A stretch of 38,858 nt of DNA from a virus. The translations under genes and the position numbers were made by a program. The DNA is taken from IMG/VR virus record IMGVR_UViG_3300023174_000341, positions 1 to 38,858 of that record. The stretch is one strand, 5' to 3'. This document shows, piece by piece, positions 1 through 4,937 of the stretch (position 1 is the first letter of the stretch; each line of letters opens with the position of its first letter). Below the pieces are notes generated by a model that saw only the letters and a list, made by a program, of their open reading frames with translations, ran no database searches and was not told the DNA's origin.

Positions 1-87
1 CGGCTGCGCCGATTGAATGGCCGGCTGCGCCGGCGGATGGATGGCCGGCTGCGCCGGCATCGGGAACATGGCCGGCTGCGCCGGCAT
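1..87 (-). CDS. Possible 3'-truncated Pro/Ala/Gln repeat protein (N-terminus only)
   Basis: On the minus strand an ATG at 87-85 opens a frame that runs off the left edge without a stop. It encodes PAQPA repeats separated by short hydrophobic linkers (MFPM, IHP, IQS) with a period of 8-9 residues. The in-frame spacing argues for coding, but only 29 codons are visible and no strong ribosome binding site precedes the ATG. The repeat spacing upstream of the ATG (22 nt) breaks the frame. It could instead be a non-coding GC-hairpin array that happens to be open. Confidence 0.28.
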   Translation of the reverse strand, partial: MPAQPAMFPMPAQPAIHPPAQPAIQSAQP

Positions 88-120
88 GATTGGCCGGCTG
101 CGCCGGCACCGGCTGCGCCG
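1..120. repeat. Tandem GC-rich palindromic repeats
   Basis: Four full copies of a 16-nt unit, GGCCGGCTGCGCCGGC, lie at 19-34, 43-58, 70-85 and 92-107. Partial copies sit at 1-10 and 109-120. Each unit can fold on itself (GCCGG/CCGGC arms around CTGCG). The start-to-start spacing is 24, 27 and 22 nt. The first two spacings are multiples of three, which is consistent with part of the array being coding on the minus strand. It is not a CRISPR array because the spacers are only 6-11 nt. Confidence 0.85.
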
Positions 121-306
121 ATTGAGTATGCGGCAAAGATTGCCGCCCCATGCATTAATTGCCGGCACGGTTTGCCGGTGTCATGGTGTCAAACGCACGG
201 CGCCACGATTCTATGCGGGTTTCCGGGTAGGTTCTGGCTGGCACGGTTAGTGCATTAGTCTACGTGCGGCAAGCTTCGCCGCGGTTTAAAACGGAGTCTA
301 ACGAAA
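121..306. other. Leader region with three GC hairpins, no gene seen
   Basis: Between the repeat array and the first small gene I see no convincing ORF. Three inverted repeats are visible: 130-146 (GCGGCAA arms, AGA loop), 162-178 (CCGGCA arms, 5-nt loop) and 266-282 (GCGGC arms around AAGCTTC). The last is followed by GGTTTAAAA and then a weak GGAG (293-296) that could serve the ATG at 307. No clear sigma70 promoter is obvious. The two short + strand frames that cover this stretch are repeat-derived. Confidence 0.55.
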
Positions 307-468
307 ATGCTTTATTCCCACATCTACAAAACGCGCGGCGGATTCAATCTAATTCTCACGACTGGGCCGGCACTGAATACCGGGGTTATCAGCGAAACCC
401 AACATGCTGATAAACGCGCAGCGAAAGCCGCAGCGAAAGCCGCCGGCGCCAAGCCGTGGAACTATTGA
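307..468 (+). CDS. Small conserved-looking phage protein, 53 aa, unknown function
   Basis: The frame opens at ATG 307 and ends at TGA 466-468. A GGAG sits 10 nt upstream of the ATG. The product starts MLYSHIYKTRGGFNLILT and ends with a Lys/Ala-rich stretch (KRAAKAAAKAAGAKPWNY). I do not recognise a domain. The reading frame has the GCC/CGC-rich codon use of the following genes, and it lies in the same + strand block, separated from the next gene by a hairpin gap. It probably is a real accessory gene of the early region. Confidence 0.6.
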   Translation: MLYSHIYKTRGGFNLILTTGPALNTGVISETQHADKRAAKAAAKAAGAKPWNY

Positions 469-484
469 CCAACTAACCCAACCC

Positions 485-501
485 GGGCGGCAACGCCGCC
501 C
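485..501. other. Perfect intergenic hairpin
   Basis: GGGCGGC and GCCGCCC arms (7 bp) flank an AAC loop between the stops and starts of two small genes. ACTAACCC occurs on both sides (474-481 and 503-510 approximately). No T-run follows, so a terminator role is doubtful. A processing site, an RNA-stabilising element or a protein-binding site are alternatives. Confidence 0.7.
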
Positions 502-523
502 ACACTAACCCGGAGAACCAAAC

Positions 524-721
524 ATGCACCGCACAATCCGCAAACTAATCCGCCGCGCGGTTTCGCCCTATCGCGCCGTCATCATCGATCAAGACGGGGA
601 CCGATACGAACACCGCGCAATGACCACCCGGGACGCCCGGGATTGGATCGCCTGTTACGGCGCCGGAGTCGGAATCGTTTACACGCGCTCGGGCCGCATC
701 GCCGCCGTTCGCATTGCATAA
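524..721 (+). CDS. Hypothetical small basic protein, 65 aa
   Basis: ATG 524 is preceded by ACCCGGAGAACCAAAC, a GGAG site that recurs almost unchanged before the next gene (ACCCGGAGGACCAAAC). The protein starts with a basic helix (HRTIRKLIRRAV), followed by a beta-rich stretch (YRAVIIDQDGDRYEHRAM) and GVGIVYTRSGRIAAVRIA. No known domain is recognised. The shared leader sequence and 15-nt gap indicate co-transcription with the gene at 737. Confidence 0.65.
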   Translation: MHRTIRKLIRRAVSPYRAVIIDQDGDRYEHRAMTTRDARDWIACYGAGVGIVYTRSGRIAAVRIA

Positions 722-736
722 CCCGGAGGACCAAAC

Positions 737-955
737 ATGGCCGCAATCAGTGACCCCAACAAGATCGCCTTATTCCGACTCTGCACGCTGCGCACCGCGC
801 TACGCTTAGAAATAAACGGAATGCGCAGCAGCGGCCGCTCAGCCTATGCAACCCTCAAAACAGAGTACGGGTATCGAGGAAACCGTGCGGCCGTTCTGGC
901 CGCAGTCATGGCCGATATCGCGCAGGCATTTACCACAATGGAGAACCAAGCATGA
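737..955 (+). CDS. Conserved small phage protein, 72 aa, unknown function
   Basis: ATG 737 follows a GGAGG site 8 nt upstream. The product has the pattern LCTLRTALRLEINGMRSSGRSAYATLKTEYG, which I recall from small proteins in proteobacterial phages and prophages, with no assigned role. A predicted helix (residues 12-27) is followed by a short helical C-terminus. Its stop overlaps the start of the next gene in an ATGA, so the two are translationally coupled. Confidence 0.7.
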   Translation: MAAISDPNKIALFRLCTLRTALRLEINGMRSSGRSAYATLKTEYGYRGNRAAVLAAVMADIAQAFTTMENQA

Positions 956-1185
956 ACCACCGCCCACTGACTGACATCGCCCGCGAGATTAACGAAGATT
1001 GGAAACGGCCGCACTTCGCCGCTATCCCCTACCTGAACGCGCTTTCTGGTATGCACTCGATCCATGACCGCTTCGGGTATGACGACGCCCGCGGTATCGT
1101 TTTGTACTTTTTGGCAAATGCCGGATCGTGGCGCGGGCCAGTGGCCAAACGGATCAAGGCCGAATTGAAAGCCGCGCTTAAGTAA
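952..1185 (+). CDS. Conserved small phage/plasmid protein, 77 aa, unknown function
   Basis: The ATG overlaps the TGA of the previous gene by 4 nt; an ATGGAGAACC site lies upstream. The sequence RPLTDIAREINEDWKRPHFAAIPYLNAL, then FGYDDARGIVLYFLANAGSWRGPVAKRIKAELKAAL, resembles a recurrent family on phages and plasmids. The family has no assigned function that I know. The protein is probably mostly helical. It ends this short operon: a palindrome and a strong stem-loop follow directly. Confidence 0.75.
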   Translation: MNHRPLTDIAREINEDWKRPHFAAIPYLNALSGMHSIHDRFGYDDARGIVLYFLANAGSWRGPVAKRIKAELKAALK

Positions 1186-1191
1186 ACACCC

Positions 1192-1254
1192 GCCGCCCAC
1201 TAGTGGGCGGCACAGCACAGCGTCGGATGGCCGGCGCTGTGCTGTGCCGATTTT
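1192..1254 (+). terminator. Palindrome plus 14-bp stem-loop, likely terminator or attenuator
   Basis: A 20-nt perfect palindrome occupies 1192-1211 (GCCGCCCACT and its complement). Overlapping its last three bases begins a 14-bp perfect stem: GGCACAGCACAGCG at 1209-1222 pairs with 1235-1248 around a 12-nt loop, followed by CGATTTT (T4 at 1251-1254). The two structures compete only at 1209-1211. The short T-run makes complete termination uncertain. The next gene starts 24 nt further on. Confidence 0.65.
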
Positions 1255-1277
1255 GGCATTCAACCGGAGCGTAACGC

Positions 1278-2003
1278 ATGAAGAACCCCACCGGGTACGT
1301 ATTTTATGAGGGTAGATCGCCCATCGATGGCGCGCCCATTGTCGGGGTGGCAGTAGTCAGATCGGAGAACCCCAAAACCGGGGACATGGTGCAAACCTAC
1401 ATTTTGCGCAGCGACGTCCACCCATCGGAGGCGATAGCCAACGGCGCCGACCGTTCTATATGCGGAGATTGCCGACACCGTCGCGATCCGGTAACAGGCA
1501 AGCGTACTTGCTACGTGACGCACTTCGGGATCGGGTCGGTTTATCGCGCGCTGAAAGCCGGTTTATATCCTAGGGTTTCGCCCGCACAATTGCGCCGCAT
1601 TATCGCGGGCCGCATGGTAAGACTTGGCGCCTATGGCGATCCGGCCATGATTCGCGCCCGGGTGTGGCGGTCCATTCTGGCATTAGCCGCGGGTCATACA
1701 GGATACAGTCACCAGTGGCGCGCAGGGTTCGCGCAGGGCATCGCCGAGTTATGTATGGCGAGCGTAGACAATCCCGCGGAACTGCTAGACGCCCGCGCGA
1801 GTGGCTGGAGAACCTTCCGGATCCGCTTAGAAACCGACGCGCTAGCGCCCGGTGAATTCGCATGCCCCGCATCGGATGAAGCCGGGAAACGCTTGCAGTG
1901 CATCGACTGCGCAGCATGCGACGGCGCCGGACAAAACACCCGCAGGGCATCGCCCGCAATCATTGCGCACGGGACGCAATCCCGCTACTTTACCGGAGCC
2001 TAG
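1278..2003 (+). CDS. Conserved phage protein with two cysteine clusters, 241 aa
   Basis: ATG 1278 follows CCGGAGCGTAACGC, a GGAG site 9 nt away. The N-terminal part carries C62-x2-C65 with C78 (ICGDCRHRR, TCYVTH), and the C-terminal part carries C196, C208, C211 and C214 (EFACPAS, LQCIDCAAC), so it probably binds zinc. The motif GWRTFRIRLETD followed by LAPGEFACPASDEAGKR is familiar from a widespread family of phage and prophage hypothetical proteins. I cannot name its function. It is the largest gene of the GC-rich left block and sits between a terminator-like stem and two small genes. Confidence 0.75.
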   Translation: MKNPTGYVFYEGRSPIDGAPIVGVAVVRSENPKTGDMVQTYILRSDVHPSEAIANGADRSICGDCRHRRDPVTGKRTCYVTHFGIGSVYRALKAGLYPRVSPAQLRRIIAGRMVRLGAYGDPAMIRARVWRSILALAAGHTGYSHQWRAGFAQGIAELCMASVDNPAELLDARASGWRTFRIRLETDALAPGEFACPASDEAGKRLQCIDCAACDGAGQNTRRASPAIIAHGTQSRYFTGA

Positions 2004-2006
2004 GCC

Positions 2007-2210
2007 GTGAATCACATACACAAACTGCAAACCGAAAACGCCGGCGCAAATCAGCGAATCGTCGGACTAATCGAGCGCATCCACGAATTCCGCGCGCACC
2101 TGCAAACTAGTAAATTCGGGCCGCAATCCGACGGAACCCGGGGGGACTGGATCGGCACCGCCGACGTTAATCGCTGGCTTCGCTACATTGAAAACGGGAC
2201 GAACGAATGA
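2007..2210 (+). CDS. Small phage protein with N-terminal coiled coil, 67 aa
   Basis: Starts at GTG 2007, three nt after the previous stop, with CCGGAGCCTAG upstream. The N-terminus HKLQTENAGANQRIVGLIERIHEFRAHL is a likely coiled coil; the C-terminus has DWIGTADVNRWLRYI. This arrangement (coiled coil, then D-W-I-x-T-A-D-V) recurs in small phage proteins of unknown role. Its stop overlaps the ATG of the next gene as ATGA. Confidence 0.7.
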   Translation: MNHIHKLQTENAGANQRIVGLIERIHEFRAHLQTSKFGPQSDGTRGDWIGTADVNRWLRYIENGTNE

Positions 2211-2368
2211 AGCTTCACCCCACCCACGCACAGGCCGCTACCCTAGCGGCAAAACTACAGGCCGACGACACCGAGTGGAGTTACCGGGTAGTCCGCGCGC
2301 CCACGGCGCGCATCGCATACATCATCGAGGTTCGCGACGAAAAAGGGCTTCACCTCGGGTACCTGTAG
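2207..2368 (+). CDS. Hypothetical 53-aa protein, last gene of left block
   Basis: ATG 2207 overlaps the upstream TGA (ATGA) and the frame ends at TAG 2366-2368. The product (MKLHPTHAQAATLAAKLQAD, then WSYRVVRAP and YIIEVRDEKGLHLGYL) looks like a small alpha/beta protein. No domain is recognised. The overlapping start and the terminator 37 nt downstream support it as the final gene of the operon. Confidence 0.6.
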   Translation: MKLHPTHAQAATLAAKLQADDTEWSYRVVRAPTARIAYIIEVRDEKGLHLGYL

Positions 2369-2377
2369 CGCACCAGT

Positions 2378-2424
2378 GCCGGCCCGCGGGCCGGCGCATT
2401 CTCCGCCCCTTCGGGGGCTTTTTT
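2378..2424 (+). terminator. 18-nt palindrome followed by UUCG-loop intrinsic terminator
   Basis: A perfect 18-nt palindrome spans 2378-2395 (GCCGGCCCG and complement). It is followed by a textbook terminator: GCCCC (2405-2409), TTCG loop, GGGGC (2414-2418) and six T residues (2419-2424). This closes the left + strand block. The palindrome-then-stem layout repeats the one at 1192-1254. Confidence 0.92.
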
Positions 2425-2471
2425 GTGCCCATCGTATCGGCAATACTTGCCGCCCCATAGGGGCGACCGCC

Positions 2472-2521
2472 GGGGTTGCAGGCGCGTTCGTTATGCCGAC
2501 CGTGGGGGTTGCAGGCGCGTT
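2472..2521. repeat. 17-nt direct repeat pair, 33-nt period
   Basis: GGGGTTGCAGGCGCGTT occurs exactly at 2472-2488 and 2505-2521. The intervening 16 nt are CGTTATGCCGACCGTG. Exact repeats of this length with a fixed phase near a terminator suggest binding sites or a recent small duplication. Confidence 0.85.
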
Positions 2522-2534
2522 AAGCTGTAAAAGA

Positions 2535-2567
2535 TTAGACAAATGTTGTTTTTTTGCAACAGTCTAA
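2535..2567. other. Interrupted 11-bp hairpin with T-rich loop
   Basis: TTAGAC (2535-2540) pairs with GTCTAA (2562-2567), and TGTTG (2544-2548) pairs with CAACA (2557-2561). The left arm carries an AAA bulge and the loop is seven T plus G. The element has no T-run after the stem, so it is not a typical terminator. It may be an operator or an origin hairpin. Confidence 0.7.
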
Positions 2568-2650
2568 ATTTATCCCGATTTGTCCGCACCCCCGGACGCT
2601 CTGTAACCCGCGTCAATCCTAGCGCCCAATGTCAAAGTCCGGCGAATACC

Positions 2651-2687
2651 TATATATATATCTATATCTATATCTTATATATTAATA
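2651..2687. repeat. TA-rich tract with TATATC repeats
   Basis: Thirty-seven bases made almost entirely of A and T, starting with five TA steps and continuing with three TATATC-like units, stand inside a GC-rich genome. Such tracts melt easily and often mark origins (DNA unwinding elements) or promoter regions. No -35/-10 pair can be assigned with confidence because many hexamers resemble TATAAT. Confidence 0.7.
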
Positions 2688-2778
2688 CACCTACGTGGAC
2701 GCCCGGACTCTCGCTCCCTTCCCGGCTTAGGTTCTTTTATTTTTTTAAAATCGATCCCGTGTGGCACGCTACCCCCCT

Positions 2779-2902
2779 GAAACCTAGACTACACGCGGGC
2801 TTGAGTGCGTCCAATCAAAAAGCTAGTAAGCGACATAAGAAATTTACGTTTTAGGTATCCCCCACGGAAACACAGGCTACATAAGGGTTTGCCAGCGTCC
2901 AA
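2779..2902. repeat. Degenerate 36-bp direct repeat upstream of gene at 2941
   Basis: 2779-2814 and 2867-2902 align without gaps at 26 of 36 positions. Conserved blocks are GAAAC, CTACA, GGG and GCGTCCAA. Each copy is followed by a GCTAGTA within 20 nt. The second copy ends 38 nt before the ATG at 2941. This looks like a repeated promoter or regulatory element. Confidence 0.6.
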
Positions 2903-2940
2903 ACTTTTTGCTAGTATTTGGCCTTTAAGGAGGATCTGCC

Positions 2941-3558
2941 ATGACTCACGCCGTACACTGCCCAAAATGCAACCGGATTCTGCCGCCCAAGGAGTTCATC
3001 TATACAATCTCACGCCAACACGCAATGGCAAGGGGCTACTCTGGGGAGCACCGAGTCGAGTTCACATCCAACTATTGCAAAGCCTGCCGACCCCCCACAG
3101 AGCGTAAACTGTCAAAGCTAACCATTCATGAACTGAACGAACTCGTAGCATCCGGAGACATACGCCCATCCACCGCAGTTCGTGTGCAAGAAGCCAAAGT
3201 CAAACGCAAGTCCAAGGCGTGCAGCGAAGCCTCAAAGAAGAGATGGGGGCGCCCACGTACGCAGGCATGGAATGATTGGGTGTCTCATGTTAGACACGAG
3301 ATGGACCTAATCACTCGACAGAAGCGCTACGCCAAGAAGATTGGAGACCCCAACACAATCGTGTTCTGCGACGCTGCTATCTCGATGCTACACGGCGTGA
3401 TTGGCAGACTGAAGACCCGAGAGTTCCTCAAAGAGACGCTAGCACCCGGCGAGAACCCGCTTCAGTGGCCCGAACCCGAGCGCTCAGACGTAGCGAAACT
3501 GTGGGCCAACATCGTGCCGTCCATCACGAAACCACCAAGATCACCAATATTTTTGTAA
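2941..3558 (+). CDS. Zinc-ribbon protein, 205 aa, unknown function
   Basis: ATG 2941 has the strongest Shine-Dalgarno in the window (AAGGAGG, 7-nt spacer). The N-terminus carries C7-x2-C10 (HCPKC) and C46-x2-C49 (YCKAC), a four-cysteine zinc ribbon. A basic middle region (KVKRKSKACSEASKKRWGRPR, about residues 88-108) could contact nucleic acid, followed by a helical C-terminal half. The strong start and its place as first gene after the control region suggest an abundant early product, perhaps a regulator. No family is recognised. Confidence 0.75.
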   Translation: MTHAVHCPKCNRILPPKEFIYTISRQHAMARGYSGEHRVEFTSNYCKACRPPTERKLSKLTIHELNELVASGDIRPSTAVRVQEAKVKRKSKACSEASKKRWGRPRTQAWNDWVSHVRHEMDLITRQKRYAKKIGDPNTIVFCDAAISMLHGVIGRLKTREFLKETLAPGENPLQWPEPERSDVAKLWANIVPSITKPPRSPIFL

Positions 3559-3563
3559 AACGC

Positions 3564-3592
3564 TTGACAGACCAAAGCAGCCAAACTAACCT
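3564..3592 (+). promoter_or_regulatory. Candidate sigma70 promoter
   Basis: A consensus -35 TTGACA at 3564-3569 is followed after 17 nt by TAACCT at 3587-3592 (3 of 6 to the -10 consensus). A TATAGC lies slightly further down at 3592-3597. It sits in the 66-nt gap before the DUF3310 gene and would drive the replication operon. The -10 is weak, so phage activation is possible. Confidence 0.5.
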
Positions 3593-3624
3593 ATAGCCTC
3601 AATCAACCAAACAAGGGCACGCCC

Positions 3625-3918
3625 ATGATCTACGCACACACGACCCCACCAAAGCCAGCCAAGCCACAGATACAGATACAGATGAACGACCCAGTCAACC
3701 GTCCCAAGCACTACACATTCGGCTACTACGAAGTCATTGAAGTCTTGCAAGACTGGTTCCCCAAGAACCCACTGCTGTGGCAGGTGGGTAAATACATCGC
3801 TCGCGCTGATCACAAGGGCAACGCGTTACAAGACCTGCGCAAAGCCCGGTACTACCTCCAGCGCGAGATCGACAGGTTAGAAGACCTGTCAGAGAACCAG
3901 AAACCTGAACAGAACTAG
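3625..3918 (+). CDS. DUF3310 protein (T7 gp1.7 nucleotide kinase-like domain), 97 aa
   Basis: Residues 21-85 read MNDPVNRPKHYTFGYYEVIEV... then KYIARADHKGNALQDLRKARYYLQREI, the recognisable DUF3310 pattern. T7 gp1.7, a nucleotide (dTMP) kinase, contains this domain, so a role in phage nucleotide metabolism is possible but not shown here. Start choice: ATG 3625 has AAGGG 9 nt upstream; ATG 3682 begins exactly at the domain but lacks a site. The first 20 residues are Pro/Gln-rich and may be dispensable. A 182-nt gap without a clear + strand gene follows. Confidence 0.8.
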   Translation: MIYAHTTPPKPAKPQIQIQMNDPVNRPKHYTFGYYEVIEVLQDWFPKNPLLWQVGKYIARADHKGNALQDLRKARYYLQREIDRLEDLSENQKPEQN

Positions 3919-4100
3919 GCCGGCGTGCATATCGGGCGGTGCTCACACGTGGCTTGTATATCTTGTGTGTCCCGTCGTAGGTTGGGTCGCCGGCTACGAG
4001 ATCTTGGGCCTTACCTACACTCCCACACCGCGAACAGAGGGGGCGCGGAATATACATACCCCCCTCACATATACACCACGCTAACCCAACGCCAAACAAC

Positions 4101-4379
4101 ATGAAGCAAACTCAAGCAACCCTAAACAGAATCCAAGAGTCCTACGACAACCGCATGCCGCCCGAGTACTGGATGGATGACCTAGAAGACACGCCAGACA
4201 GCCTAATAGAGAACTTTGTAACACACGCACACGCTCAGCAAGCGTTCAGTAAATACGCAGACTTGCCGGCCATACGCGCATACGTGGCGAAGCTGTTGGG
4301 CTACCCGGACCCGGATCATTGGGCTGTTGAGTTCGTGACTGAAGAACTGGCGCTGCTGTACTACGACCAATTGAGATAG
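4101..4379 (+). CDS. Hypothetical acidic protein, 92 aa
   Basis: ATG 4101 is the first good start after the 3919-4100 gap; its ribosome binding site is weak (no GGAG). The protein is acidic and probably helical, with PPEYWMDDLEDTPDSLIENF near the N-terminus and WAVEFVTEELALLYYDQL at the end. No domain is recognised. It is followed after 13 nt by the VRR-NUC gene, with which it is probably co-transcribed. Confidence 0.6.
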   Translation: MKQTQATLNRIQESYDNRMPPEYWMDDLEDTPDSLIENFVTHAHAQQAFSKYADLPAIRAYVAKLLGYPDPDHWAVEFVTEELALLYYDQLR

Positions 4380-4392
4380 GGGCTATACCCAC

Positions 4393-4695
4393 ATGGGACT
4401 AAAACCAGAAAGCGCGGTCAAAAAGAAAATCAAAGCGATTCTGACCGAGAACGGGGCCTACTGGGTAATGCCTGTCAGTAACGGCATGGGTAACCACGGC
4501 GTGCCGGACTTTTTAGTTTGCTGTAACGGACGCTTCATTGGCATCGAGGCCAAGGCCGGGAGCAACAAGCCGACGGCGCTACAACAGGCGCACATCGACC
4601 GGATATTCGACGCAGGCGGCTACGCCCTAGTGATCAACGAAGACAACCTACACGTACTTACGGAGCTATTGGAATGGACAACGAAGAAAGCATAA
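4393..4695 (+). CDS. VRR-NUC domain nuclease, 100 aa
   Basis: The protein is a minimal VRR-NUC nuclease of the PD-(D/E)XK superfamily. Visible motifs are the leading Glu (E6, PESAVKKKI), GVPDF with D39, and IGIEAKAG with E52 and K54; TALQQAHIDR (61-70) is the usual following helix. Small stand-alone VRR-NUC proteins are common in phages and cut or resolve structured DNA. Start ATG 4393 lies 13 nt after the previous stop. The 3' end overlaps the next gene by 22 nt. Confidence 0.9.
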   Translation: MGLKPESAVKKKIKAILTENGAYWVMPVSNGMGNHGVPDFLVCCNGRFIGIEAKAGSNKPTALQQAHIDRIFDAGGYALVINEDNLHVLTELLEWTTKKA

Positions 4696-4937
4696 AGAGA
4701 ACCAAATTGGCGCAGATGACGATGCTGTTCGACGCGCTGACCACATGTAATGAGCCAGATTCAAAAGGACATGCGCTGTTTTTGTATACGAACGATGACT
4801 CTAAGCACATGACGATCTTGTCTTTTAACGCGGGTGCTGACGATGTATACAGCATGGTGCAGCACATGAACGACCTAATCACGAAATCAATAACCGCAGC
4901 GATGCAAGACGCCCCACCGAGAGAGAAATACAATTGA
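4674..4937 (+). CDS. Hypothetical protein, 87 aa, upstream of DNA polymerase
   Basis: ATG 4674 lies inside the end of the VRR-NUC gene; GGAG (4664-4667) provides a site. The product has MDNEESIKRTKLAQMTMLFDALTTC, a beta-rich core (GHALFLYTNDDSKHMTILSFNAG) and a C-terminal helix. No family is recognised. Its TGA overlaps the TTG start of the polymerase gene (TTGA), so it probably couples polymerase translation. Confidence 0.6.
   Translation: MDNEESIKRTKLAQMTMLFDALTTCNEPDSKGHALFLYTNDDSKHMTILSFNAGADDVYSMVQHMNDLITKSITAAMQDAPPREKYN

Larger units (their letters stand above)
2425..2940. other. About 0.5 kb without a convincing gene: candidate control or origin region
   Basis: Frames exist here but are repeat- or AT-driven, lack ribosome binding sites and do not resemble phage proteins. 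The stretch holds a pair of 17-nt direct repeats, a long interrupted hairpin with a T-rich loop, a TA-rich tract and a degenerate 36-bp repeat, all listed separately. The block follows a terminator and precedes the replication operon, so promoter, operator or origin functions are plausible. It ends with the strong Shine-Dalgarno AAGGAGG at 2927-2933. Confidence 0.6.

Noticed and set aside
1-120. CRISPR array
   Set aside because: Spacers are only 6-11 nt, units are GC palindromes, and no cas genes are nearby.
13-258. Two + strand frames across the GCCGGC repeats (81 and 77 aa)
   Set aside because: They are produced by repetition (RLRR / GCAG repeats), lack ribosome binding sites and show no phage-like sequence; the minus-strand reading is the more regular one.
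844-1263. 139-aa minus-strand frame
   Set aside because: It lies opposite two coupled + strand genes and the terminator; composition matches antisense of GC-rich coding sequence.
2543-3107. Two + strand frames (103 and 100 aa) in the control region
   Set aside because: They run through the TA tract and repeats, have no ribosome binding site, and the second overlaps the well-supported gene at 2941 in another frame.
3919-4100. tRNA or small RNA in the gap before 4101
   Set aside because: No T-loop GTTCRANYC box or cloverleaf could be built by eye; no clear promoter-terminator pair.
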